Shown here piece after piece: positions 30,797 to 38,849 of a DNA stretch of 53,108 bases. The position numbers and the translations under genes are program-made. Source of the DNA: 02-FULL-45-11b sp041663485. GTDB lineage: Bacteria; Patescibacteriota; Patescibacteriia; Buchananbacterales; UBA6539. The stretch spans positions 1 to 53,108 of the forward strand of contig JBAYMO010000003.1 of assembly GCA_041663485.1 (NCBI GenBank), given 5' to 3'. Position 1 is the stretch's first letter; each line of letters starts with the position of its first letter. The notes beneath the pieces were generated by a model. It searched no databases, was not told where the DNA came from, and worked only from the letters and a program-made list of their open reading frames with translations.

Positions 30797-30954
30797 ACTA
30801 AATGGACGAGGAAATTGTTTTCGGGTGGCCTACATCGCTTTGCGAAGCATTGCTGGACATTAACCAACTGCCTGCCCGCCAGGGCTTTGCCGCAGGCAAT
30901 GCCGGCGGGAGCTACATGGGCACTAAATGGACGAGGAAATTGTTTTCGGGTGTT
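30797..30954 (-). pseudogene. Broken tRNA-Ile duplicate with two hairpin inserts
   Basis: A 44-bp direct repeat (30784-30827 and 30909-30952) spans the 5' end of the tRNA-Ile gene and its upstream flank. The outer copy is followed by a hairpin (30871-30908, arms CCCGCC/GGCGGG) placed between AGCTC and CAGTTGG, and a second hairpin (around 30830-30860, GCTTTGCGAAGC core) right after GGTTA. The 3' part of the tRNA is missing. Confidence 0.8.
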
Positions 30955-31509
30955 TTATTGTAACAGTCCTTGTATCGTCTTAAAAACATCAAGTCCGCTG
31001 GGAGAAAAAATACTTGGCACAAACTTTTCTTTATCTGGTTCTGACATGGTCAGTAGTTTTTTTAGGTCAATAGCTTCAAAGCCGGTTGCTTCGCCATCTT
31101 CAATTAATAAATCCTCAATTTTTTCCTGATAGCCATAGGCAAATATGGCCTGAATTTTATAATTAATTTTGCCTGTAATTTGATCTTGTGATTTGCTTTT
31201 GACGGTTTTAAGCAAAATTAGGTCAGAAGCTTTCACGTTAATGCCGGCTTCTTCCGCTATTTCTTTTAAAGCCGTGTCCAAGTAGTCAGAACCGATTTCC
31301 ACGTGGCCGCCGACCGTGGCATCCAACAAGTTGGGGTAAGTGTCTTTATTTTTGCCGCGATGCTGGAAGATTATTTCACCGGCTGGCGTATAAAACCAAA
31401 CATTAATCTCTCGATGCAATAATCCCTGGCGATGAATGTTTTCGCGCGTTTCTTCGCCGATGATTTTTCCATTTTCATCGATGATATTCAGTTTTTGATC
31501 GTCAGACAT
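30955..31509 (-). CDS. Nudix hydrolase, IPP-isomerase-like subgroup (second copy)
   Basis: 184 residues, same subgroup as 1789-2295 (LNIIDENGKIIGEETRENIHRQGLLHRE). The box region reads GGHVEIGSDYLDTALKEIAEEAGI-like: the first box Glu is replaced by Ser and the Arg by Lys, while the EExG core stays intact, so metal binding is probably kept. Substrate unknown. The stop is immediately beside the tRNA duplication at 30952, so its 3' flank has been rearranged. No clear ribosome site. Confidence 0.84.
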   Translation of the reverse strand: MSDDQKLNIIDENGKIIGEETRENIHRQGLLHREINVWFYTPAGEIIFQHRGKNKDTYPNLLDATVGGHVEIGSDYLDTALKEIAEEAGINVKASDLILLKTVKSKSQDQITGKINYKIQAIFAYGYQEKIEDLLIEDGEATGFEAIDLKKLLTMSEPDKEKFVPSIFSPSGLDVFKTIQGLLQ

Positions 31510-31576
31510 TCAAGTTTTAAACTTTAATCTTTTAACGTTACTATTATACCAATCAAGACTTAAATTTAAAAGTCAG

Positions 31577-32716
31577 CTAATTTATTTGTCCCAGCTTTTC
31601 TTTAATTTTGGCGATTACCTCTTTTTCCGCCTCTACCAAATTTGAATTGGGCAAGCAAAACTCCACCAAATTTTTATTACCCTTGGTTTCAAAGGCGCCG
31701 GCCAAATACAGGGCATTGTGGTTTTTTATGGTATTTAATAAAACGCAGACATTACTGCCTTGCTGATAAATTAAAACGACAATTTCCACGCCGGGAATAA
31801 ATGATACCAATTCATCAACGACTTCTGGCAATTCTTGAGCGCCGGTTTTGGCTTCCAAAAAATCATGCTCGGTAATTAAGGTCCAAACGAGCTTATTACC
31901 GTCAAAACTTTTAAGTCGCGCCAAAGCTCGACCCCAAAGATTCAGCGTAGAAAGCGAGCGACTGCGATAGATTTTTTTTATAATCAAATCCCGATCGGCT
32001 TCAGCCGCCAAAAGTTGGCCGGCGATTTCTAAGGTTTTGGGCGTTACATTCGATGTTTTAAAACTTTTGGTTTTAGTAATTAAGCCCGCCAAAATATTAG
32101 TCGCGATTTTTTTATCCCAAAGACTCTTGTCGATGGCATTAATTAAATTAAAAATAATTTCCGCGCTAGCCACGGCGTTGATATTTACCAGATTGATTTG
32201 ACCGTAGTGTTCATTCTCCGGATTTGAGTCAATGTTGATAACGGGTGTGTTATAGAAAAACTCCGTGTGTTGCTGATAAATTTTTCCCAAAGACTCCAAG
32301 TCCGGCGTATCCAAAGTAATAATCAAATCATATTTATAGTCAGTGTTTGAAGTTGTAACTTGGTTTTGGTTGAATGAACCGTTTTTGGGAGTAATAAAAA
32401 TTTTTAATTTGTCGCCCTCAACGTTATAACTGAATTCTTCAATTTGCTTGCCGGCCGTATCAAGACAAATCACAAATTTTTCCAAGTTGCTGACGTCAGG
32501 TTTAATGTTTTCGCTTTGATCCAAAAAGTCCAAAGTCTTTAAACGCGCAAAATCAGCCGAGGCGATATCAACCAATTTGCCCAGCTTTACCAAAACCGAA
32601 TAAAGCGCCAGAGCGCTTGCGACGGCGTCAACGGAATAATCCTTATTAAAAGTGATTAGAATATGTTGACTAGTTTTAATTGTATTAATGACTTGTTCAG
32701 TCTCGGATAAAACCAT
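31577..32716 (-). CDS. DHH-family phosphoesterase homologue with degenerate active site
   Basis: 379 residues with the order of NrnA/RecJ-like DHH proteins: an N-terminal nucleotide segment, LIITLDTPDLESLG with Asp136, and a C-terminal DHHA1-like part. The first motif, normally HxxPDxDAxGS, reads NKDYSVDAVASA (24-35), and the DHH triad is D163-S164-N165 (NIDSNPENEHYG). Both metal-binding histidines are therefore gone, so catalysis is doubtful; binding or regulation of nucleotides or short RNA is possible. Overall length and fold appear intact, so it is probably kept for a purpose. Divergent from valS. Confidence 0.75.
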   Translation of the reverse strand: MVLSETEQVINTIKTSQHILITFNKDYSVDAVASALALYSVLVKLGKLVDIASADFARLKTLDFLDQSENIKPDVSNLEKFVICLDTAGKQIEEFSYNVEGDKLKIFITPKNGSFNQNQVTTSNTDYKYDLIITLDTPDLESLGKIYQQHTEFFYNTPVINIDSNPENEHYGQINLVNINAVASAEIIFNLINAIDKSLWDKKIATNILAGLITKTKSFKTSNVTPKTLEIAGQLLAAEADRDLIIKKIYRSRSLSTLNLWGRALARLKSFDGNKLVWTLITEHDFLEAKTGAQELPEVVDELVSFIPGVEIVVLIYQQGSNVCVLLNTIKNHNALYLAGAFETKGNKNLVEFCLPNSNLVEAEKEVIAKIKEKLGQIN

Positions 32717-32873
32717 AATTACTAAAGCATCGGGCCTAAGCCTAACTGGTGTTTAAAGTAGTTTATTATACCCTAAGTTGGGGGATTTGTCATTTTAGAC
32801 ATAATCAATGGCTGTGTCAAGGGGTTTAAGGGGGCTAAAGGTATATAATAAGATAATAAAAATAGGCTAATTC

Positions 32874-32902
32874 TTTACAAAAGGCCATAAATTTGTTAGA
32901 AT
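32874..32902 (+). promoter_or_regulatory. Promoter of valS-tyrS
   Basis: TTTACA, 17 bp, TAGAAT, about 28 bases before the valS ATG. AGGCCATAA occurs twice around it (32882 and 32904), a possible operator pair. Confidence 0.6.
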
Positions 32903-32929
32903 TAGGCCATAATTACCGAAAAAATAATC

Positions 32930-35530
32930 ATGAACGAAAATGAAATCAGCAAGGCTTACGAGCCGAAATTAACTGAAGGCGCTATCTATAAAAAATGGGA
33001 AGAGTCCGGATTTTTTAATCCTGATAATTTGCCCGGCCAGCGTAAAGAATCATTTACCATTTCCATGCCGCCACCAAACGCGACCGGAGTCTTGCACTTG
33101 GGTCACTCGGTGATGTTGGCTATTCAAGATTTGGTCATTCGTTTTCAACGCATGTCCGGCAAAAATACTTTGTGGCTACCGGGTACGGATCATGCTTCAA
33201 TTGCCACCACCACCAAAGTGGAAAAAATTATTAAAAAAGAAGAGAATAAAACCCGTCACGATTTAGGCCGAGAGGAATTTGTCAAGCGCGTTGACGCTTT
33301 TGTCCAAGATTCGCGCAGCACGATTCGCAATCAGATGAAGAAGATGGGATCGTCTTGCGATTGGTCGCGCGAGCGATACACTTTGGATCAGGGCTTGTCC
33401 TTGTCGGTTAGCGAAGCCTTTATTCAAATGTATCACGAAGGTTTGATTTACCGTGGTAACCGCATTGTTAATTGGTGTCCGCGCTGTGCTTCTACTTTGG
33501 CTGATGATGAAGTTGAATATCAGCCCCAAAGAGGTAAATTTTATTATATTAAATATGGCCCGTTTGTGGTGGCGACGACTCGACCGGAAACTAAAATTGG
33601 CGATACGGCCGTAGCGGTTAACCCCAAAGATGAACGTTACCAAAAATATATTGGTCAGGAAATGGATGTTAATTTAGGCAAGGTCAACGTGCACGTTAAA
33701 GTAATTGCTGATGAATCCGTGGATCCCGAACTGGGCACCGGGGCTTTAGGCGTAACGCCGGCTCATTCCGCGATTGATTTTGAAATGGCTCAAAAAAATA
33801 AATTGCCAATTATTCAAGTGATTGGTGAAGATGGAAAAATGACTGACCAAGCCGGACCTTATGCTGGGCAATTAGTGGAAGATTGTCGCCGCAATTTTGT
33901 AAATGATTTGGAGACGGCAGGTTTAATTGAAAAAATTGAAGAAGTGGATAATAATTTATCGGTTTGTTATCGCTGCGAACATGTGATTGAGCCTTTAATT
34001 TCCAAACAATGGTTTGTTAATGTCAATTTGCCTTTGAAAAAATTTAACGGTCAATCAATAAAAGATAAATGTTTGCAGGTGGTTAAAGAAAAGCAAATAG
34101 AAATTATTCCCGAACGGTTTGAAAAAGTTTATTTGAATTGGATGGAAAATTTATATGACTGGTGTATTTCCCGACAGATTTGGTTTGGCCATCGGATTCC
34201 GGTTTGGTATCGGGGTGAAGAGATTTTTGTGGGCGATAAAGCGCCCGAAGAAAAAGGCTGGGTTCAGGATCAAGACACGCTTGATACCTGGTTTTCTTCC
34301 GGTCTTTGGACTTTTTCCACTTTGGGTTGGCCGGAAAAAACCAATGATTTAAAAACCTTTCATCCGACTTCTTTAATGGAAACCGGTTATGATTTGATAT
34401 TTTTTTGGATTGCTCGAATGATTATTATGTCTAATTATTTGATGGAAGAAGTGCCGTTTAAGCAAGTTTATATGCATGGTATGGTCAGAGACGAAAAGGG
34501 GAGAAAGATGAGCAAATCTTTGGATAATACCATTGATCCGTTGGTTATGATTGAAAAATTTGGGGCGGATGCGACCCGGCTGGCTTTGATTATTGGCACG
34601 GCGCCAGGCAATGATATCGTGGTTTCGGAAAATAAAATTGAAGGTTACCGAAATTTTGTTAATAAACTTTGGAATATTTCTCGGTATATTCTATCCAAAG
34701 TGGAAAAGCCAACCATCATTGAGAAAGAACCAAAAGCCAAAACCCTGGCGGATAAATGGATTTTATCCGAACTGAATAATTTGATTGACTTGGCCACGGA
34801 GAATTTAGAAAAATATAATTTTTCTTTGGTCGGCGAAAGAATTTATGAATTTACTTGGTCAAAGTTGGCCGATTGGTATGTGGAAGTCTCCAAAGTGGAA
34901 ACGGACAAAGAAGAAATTTTATTATATATCTTACAAACTTTGCTTAAACTCTGGCACCCTTTCTGTCCGTATGTAACCGAAGAAATTTGGGGCAAATTCG
35001 GCGCTAAGAATTTATTGATAATTGAAGCTTGGCCCCAGGCGCAAGGTAAAGTTGATAAAAAATCGCAAGTCGAATTTGAATTAGTGGCTGAAATTATTAC
35101 GGCGATTAGAAATTTGCGCGCCGATAGTAAAATTTCTCCGGCGCAAAAAATTAAAGCCCTGGTGGTTTCGGCCAAAATGGATAAGCTAATTGCCAGTCAA
35201 GCCGCGGTAATTAAATCTTTAGCTCGGTTAGAATCTTTAGAAGTTGTAACCAAAGCTAAAAAGCCCGAGGCTTCTTTATCGGCGGTAATCAAGGGAGCGG
35301 AAATTTATTTGCCGGTGGCGGGTATGATTGACGTAGCCAAAGAAACCAAACGCTTGAGCGAAGAAAGTCAGCGCCTGCAAGATTTTATTAAACACTTGGA
35401 AGAGAAATTACAGAACGCGAAATTTACCGATCGGGCGCCCAAAGAAATTGTGGCCGCGGAAAAAGAAAAATTGGCTCAAAGCCAAGATCAGTTGGAAAAA
35501 ATTACTCAGCAGCTAAAATCATTAAAATAA
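32930..35530 (+). CDS. valS: Valyl-tRNA synthetase
   Basis: 866 residues, class I. PPPNATGVLHLGHSVM carries the HIGH motif as HLGH, LPGTDHASIAT is characteristic of ValRS, TTRPETKIGDTAVAVNP lies in the editing domain, and KMSKSLDNTIDP is the KMSKS loop. The anticodon-binding domain is followed by a coiled-coil C-terminus (about 800-866), as in ValRS. Slightly shorter than the E. coli enzyme. It is four bases from tyrS, so they form one operon. Two valine tRNAs are in this window. Confidence 0.97.
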   Translation: MNENEISKAYEPKLTEGAIYKKWEESGFFNPDNLPGQRKESFTISMPPPNATGVLHLGHSVMLAIQDLVIRFQRMSGKNTLWLPGTDHASIATTTKVEKIIKKEENKTRHDLGREEFVKRVDAFVQDSRSTIRNQMKKMGSSCDWSRERYTLDQGLSLSVSEAFIQMYHEGLIYRGNRIVNWCPRCASTLADDEVEYQPQRGKFYYIKYGPFVVATTRPETKIGDTAVAVNPKDERYQKYIGQEMDVNLGKVNVHVKVIADESVDPELGTGALGVTPAHSAIDFEMAQKNKLPIIQVIGEDGKMTDQAGPYAGQLVEDCRRNFVNDLETAGLIEKIEEVDNNLSVCYRCEHVIEPLISKQWFVNVNLPLKKFNGQSIKDKCLQVVKEKQIEIIPERFEKVYLNWMENLYDWCISRQIWFGHRIPVWYRGEEIFVGDKAPEEKGWVQDQDTLDTWFSSGLWTFSTLGWPEKTNDLKTFHPTSLMETGYDLIFFWIARMIIMSNYLMEEVPFKQVYMHGMVRDEKGRKMSKSLDNTIDPLVMIEKFGADATRLALIIGTAPGNDIVVSENKIEGYRNFVNKLWNISRYILSKVEKPTIIEKEPKAKTLADKWILSELNNLIDLATENLEKYNFSLVGERIYEFTWSKLADWYVEVSKVETDKEEILLYILQTLLKLWHPFCPYVTEEIWGKFGAKNLLIIEAWPQAQGKVDKKSQVEFELVAEIITAIRNLRADSKISPAQKIKALVVSAKMDKLIASQAAVIKSLARLESLEVVTKAKKPEASLSAVIKGAEIYLPVAGMIDVAKETKRLSEESQRLQDFIKHLEEKLQNAKFTDRAPKEIVAAEKEKLAQSQDQLEKITQQLKSLK

Positions 35531-35534
35531 ATCC

Positions 35535-36725
35535 ATGAAGGACCAAGAATCAAAAATTGACGAGATTTTATCTCGGGGCGTGGAAAATATTTATCCCGAC
35601 AAAGAAACTTTAAAAAAAGTTTTAATGTCCGGAAAAAAAATTAAATTATATTGTGGCTTTGATCCGAATGCTCCGACTTTGCATATTGGCCACGGGATTG
35701 CTATCAGACGATTAGCCAAATTTCAGGAACTGGGACATAAAGTCATTTTTCTTTTTGGTGATTTTACCGGTCAAATCGGCGATCCGGATAAACTAAGCGT
35801 CCGTCAACAAATTACCCACGAGCAGGTCTTGGAAAATTTAAAGGGTTGGAAGAAACAAATTAAGAATTTGATTGATATTGATAAAATTGAATTCAAATTC
35901 AATTCCAAGTGGCTGGCTAAATTAAGCTTTACCGATTTAATTGATATCGCCAAACATTTTACCGTCCAAAAAATGATGGCGCGGGATATGTTTCAGGAAA
36001 GATTAAAAATTGATCGGCCGATTTATTTGCATGAATTTTTTTATCCCTTGATGCAAGCCTACGATTCGGTGGAAATGGACGTGGACTTAGAGTTAGGCGG
36101 CAATGATCAAACTTTCAATATGCTTTGCGGCCGAGATTTAATGAAGGCCATGAAGAATAAAGAAAAATTTGTTTTAACCTTAAAACTTTTAGCGGATCCG
36201 ACGGGTAAAAAAATGGGCAAGTCAGAGGGTAATATGATTGAACTAGCCGACAAGCCCGAAGAGATTTATGGTAAAATTATGAGCTGGACCGATGCCATGA
36301 TTATTCCGGCTTTGGAAATTTTGACTGATGTGCCGATAGCAGAAATTAAAGAAATTGAAAAAGAAATGAAAGAAGGAAAAAATCCCAAGATATGCAAAAT
36401 GCTTTTAGCTTATAAAGTCGTAGAAATTTATTGTGGCCAAAAAGCAGCCATTTCAGCGGAAGAACATTTCAAGCAGGTTTTTGAGGAGCGGCTAAATCCG
36501 GAAGATATTATTGAATTCAAAATTAAATCGAGAAATATTATTGATGTTTTATTGGAGACAAAATTAGCCTCTTCTAAATCCGAAGCTCGTCGTTTAATTA
36601 AAGAAGGTGGTGTTAAAGTGGATACGATTAAAGTTACAGATGAAAACTTTATAATTAAAGAAATTGACGCGGACGGGGTGGTAATTCAAAAAGGTAAAAG
36701 ACACTTCGTAAAATTAGTGAAGTAA
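35535..36725 (+). CDS. tyrS: Tyrosyl-tRNA synthetase
   Basis: 396 residues. CGFDPNAPTLHIGH gives the HIGH region, IFLFGDFTGQIGDP the tyrosine/AMP pocket, LGGNDQTFNMLCGRD the binding helix and GKKMGKSEGNMI the KMSKS equivalent. A C-terminal S4 RNA-binding domain starts near residue 330 (LASSKSEARRLIKEGGVKVD). Normal bacterial TyrRS length (TyrZ-like). It follows valS by four bases and is closed by a terminator. Confidence 0.97.
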   Translation: MKDQESKIDEILSRGVENIYPDKETLKKVLMSGKKIKLYCGFDPNAPTLHIGHGIAIRRLAKFQELGHKVIFLFGDFTGQIGDPDKLSVRQQITHEQVLENLKGWKKQIKNLIDIDKIEFKFNSKWLAKLSFTDLIDIAKHFTVQKMMARDMFQERLKIDRPIYLHEFFYPLMQAYDSVEMDVDLELGGNDQTFNMLCGRDLMKAMKNKEKFVLTLKLLADPTGKKMGKSEGNMIELADKPEEIYGKIMSWTDAMIIPALEILTDVPIAEIKEIEKEMKEGKNPKICKMLLAYKVVEIYCGQKAAISAEEHFKQVFEERLNPEDIIEFKIKSRNIIDVLLETKLASSKSEARRLIKEGGVKVDTIKVTDENFIIKEIDADGVVIQKGKRHFVKLVK

Positions 36726-36742
36726 TTTAAAATTTAAAAAAT

Positions 36743-36774
36743 AGCGCGGGCTTGGAAAAATAGCCTGCGCTTTT
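36743..36774 (+). terminator. Terminator after tyrS
   Basis: AGCGCGGGCT and AGCCTGCGCT form a 10-bp stem (one mismatch) followed by TTTT. Confidence 0.85.
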
Positions 36775-36786
36775 AATATAACTTAC

Positions 36787-36947
36787 AAAGGCAGGGGGTA
36801 AACCTCTGCCTTTGGTTGCCGTTTGACCTTTCTATGGCAACAATAAATCCACTTTTCAGGAAGCGATACTGGCTTCTGGCCTCAACACTCATTTTTTAGT
36901 GGTTTTTAGACCAAGATTGAATTTCCAGTTACCCCCTGCACTAATGT
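36787..36947. ncRNA. Candidate structured RNA between tyrS and xylA
   Basis: No gene lies between the tyrS terminator and the xylA terminator. GCAGGGGGTAA at 36791-36801 is perfectly complementary to TTACCCCCTGC at 36929-36939, which would close a 149-base domain. Inside are three smaller stems: GTTGCC/GGCAAC (36815-36841), CAGGAAGC/GCTTCTG (36857-36877) and CACT/AGTG (36887-36901). The 5' arm can instead pair locally (AAAGGCAG with CTGCCTTT, 36787-36814), so two folds exclude each other. Strand is not settled; no known RNA family was recognised. Confidence 0.45.
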
Positions 36948-37012
36948 AGACGACAAGAATAAAATTTTGTTACACCGCCAAGCAGCAGATTAAATAAATA
37001 ATTTTTAGCAAT

Positions 37013-37075
37013 AAAAAAATCGGGAGTCGGTTTTTGGAAAAACTGTTTAGTTCTTAACCATCAACTTTCTCCCGA
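37013..37075 (-). terminator. xylA terminator with vestigial ribosome site
   Basis: On the minus strand CGGGAG and CTCCCG pair across a long loop and are followed by ATTTTTTT. Between the xylA stop and this stem there is an unused AAGGAGG (37087-37093 region). Confidence 0.6.
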
Positions 37076-37110
37076 ATAATGTTGTCCTCCTTAGTGATTG
37101 TTGGCTGCGA

Positions 37111-38541
37111 TTACGCCGTGGTTTGTTTCTGCTCCGGCTGAGAGTCCGGATAGAGCACCTTGACGGGGTTAGTAACCGACAAGCTCCCTCCGAGATATTC
37201 GGCCCAAACGCGTTGGAACGCTTCGTCGTGGCTGCTTTCGCAGACCGGATAATCTGAACGACTTGCCGCGATAGTTTCGCATCCATCCAGGGACATGTTG
37301 TCAATCAAAATTTGCTGGCCGAGAAGGTCTTGCCAGCCGCGGTAGCGCGCTGCCCGCATTTGATCCAGAATACCGTCGTTGTTGATACGAACGGCAATCA
37401 AAAAGGCTCGGGCATAGGTATCCATGCCCAGAATGAACCCCAGAATCAGATCGCGCAGTTCGGTGGCGCCGCGCCGAACCTTGGCGTCGAAGTTCAGCCC
37501 GCCGGTGCTGAAGCCGCCGGAGCGCAGAACGCCTAGCATCACTTCGACCGCCGGCTCCAGGCTGTAAGGAAATTGATCGGTATCCCAATCGCACGTTTCC
37601 GTACCTTGGTTGGCGTCAATCGAGCCGAGCATGCCATTGATGAGCAGAAACGCCATTTCGTGACCCACCGTATGATTGGCCAGCGTGATATGGTTGCCTT
37701 CGACGTTGAGCTTGAAGTATTTCAACAAATCGTAGGTTTGCAGGAAATTCATCACCGTGGCCGAGTCAAAATCGTACTGATGGGTGGTTGGCTCCTTGGG
37801 CTTGGGTTCGATGTAGAATTGCCCCAGGAATCCGATGCTTTCTTTGTACCGTACAGCCGCGCGTAGAAAACGCGCGAGATTGTGCAATTCCAGACCCATG
37901 TCGGTGTTGAGCAGGGTGCTGTAACCTTCGCGGCCGCCCCAGAAAACAAATCCTGCGGCGTTCAGCGCCAAGGCGATGTCCAGGGCCAATTTGACTTGTG
38001 CGGCGGCATCCACCCAGATATTGGGGTCGGTCGCGGTTGCGGCGCCGTTGGCGTAGCGCGGGGCGGCGAACAACTTGGCCGTCACCCACAGGACTTTGAT
38101 TTCGGCTGCGGCGAGTTTTTCTTTGAGTACCGGTAGGAAACTCATCAGCCGCTCTTTGGTCTCCGAAAAGCACGCACCTTCTTCGATCAGATCGAGGGTA
38201 TGAAAGGTTACGAACTTGATGCCAAGGATTTGCATCAGTTCGATGATCGCTTCCAGGCGGTTGGTCGCGACCTCAAGCGGCACTTCGCCCTTGTTCCAAT
38301 CGCGCACGAGCGTGGCAACTCCGAACGGGTCGGCGCCGCCATCGCAAGCGGTGTGCCAGTAGCACGCGGAGAAACGCAGCCATTCTTCCATGGTTTTGGT
38401 GACGTCTTGGCCTTTTACCTTGACGGTCACCTGTTGCCGCGCGTTGTAGTGCCGGAAAACAAACGGATTGCCCCGGTCGTCCGGATCGAACGGCACTGGG
38501 TTCAAAAAATCGGGAAACCATTTTTGCGCTGTCTCGGTCAT
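37111..38541 (-). CDS. xylA: Xylose isomerase
   Basis: 476 residues, longer than class II XylA (about 440). Motifs: VTFHTLDL (active-site His), VFWGGREGY, YIEPKPKEPTTHQYDFD with the metal-binding Glu and Lys, NHITLANHTVGHE, GSIDANQG with DWDTDQFP, and GGLNFDAKVRR. It interconverts xylose and xylulose (also glucose and fructose) with divalent metals. ATG 38541 has GAGGA seven bases upstream. No xylB or transporter is near, so the pathway context is missing. It belongs to the GC-rich class and has the stereotyped promoter at 38745-38773. Confidence 0.96.
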   Translation of the reverse strand: MTETAQKWFPDFLNPVPFDPDDRGNPFVFRHYNARQQVTVKVKGQDVTKTMEEWLRFSACYWHTACDGGADPFGVATLVRDWNKGEVPLEVATNRLEAIIELMQILGIKFVTFHTLDLIEEGACFSETKERLMSFLPVLKEKLAAAEIKVLWVTAKLFAAPRYANGAATATDPNIWVDAAAQVKLALDIALALNAAGFVFWGGREGYSTLLNTDMGLELHNLARFLRAAVRYKESIGFLGQFYIEPKPKEPTTHQYDFDSATVMNFLQTYDLLKYFKLNVEGNHITLANHTVGHEMAFLLINGMLGSIDANQGTETCDWDTDQFPYSLEPAVEVMLGVLRSGGFSTGGLNFDAKVRRGATELRDLILGFILGMDTYARAFLIAVRINNDGILDQMRAARYRGWQDLLGQQILIDNMSLDGCETIAASRSDYPVCESSHDEAFQRVWAEYLGGSLSVTNPVKVLYPDSQPEQKQTTA

Positions 38542-38773
38542 GATAGTATCCTCGTCGTTTGTGGCTCGAATTTTGTAATTCGAAACCTGTTTCCTGAGTT
38601 TTGCCCCTGCGCTCTGCAGTGGCGCAGAAGCTGACTAATCGCTGCGACAAATCGTTTGTATCATTCACCTCTGAATGATTTCTCCTTTCTAAACGATTTG
38701 TGATTGTGGGTTGTTAAGGTCTGGCGTAAAAAACGCCATAGCCTAACTTAACAAAAAACCGGCAAAATGTCAA
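38542..38773 (-). promoter_or_regulatory. xylA promoter and long leader
   Basis: On the minus strand TTGACA (38768-38773), exactly 17 bp, TAAGTT (38745-38750). A hairpin TGGCG-TTTTTT-ACGCCA (38722-38738) lies at the very 5' end of the RNA. Two ribosome sites (AAAGGAG; AGAGGTGA before an out-of-frame ATG at 38668) occur before the proper one, so the leader of about 195 bases may regulate translation. Confidence 0.75.
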
Positions 38774-38818
38774 TCGTTATTTTGCGCCCAGGTCATACCC
38801 ATAGTTATGGTTTTGTGT

Positions 38819-38824
38819 TATAAT
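38819..38824 (+). promoter_or_regulatory. -10 element of the GT39-like gene
   Basis: TATAAT 25 bases before the ATG. No convincing -35 was found. Confidence 0.5.
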
Positions 38825-38849
38825 TTTAGCAAATTAAAGGGCAAAATTT

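Noticed and set aside
38273..38668. 131-codon frame overlapping the start of xylA, with AGAGGTGA just before its ATG
   Set aside because: It runs through xylA out of frame, is arginine-rich as expected of a shifted GC-rich frame, and has no recognisable domain. The ribosome site is mentioned with the leader instead.
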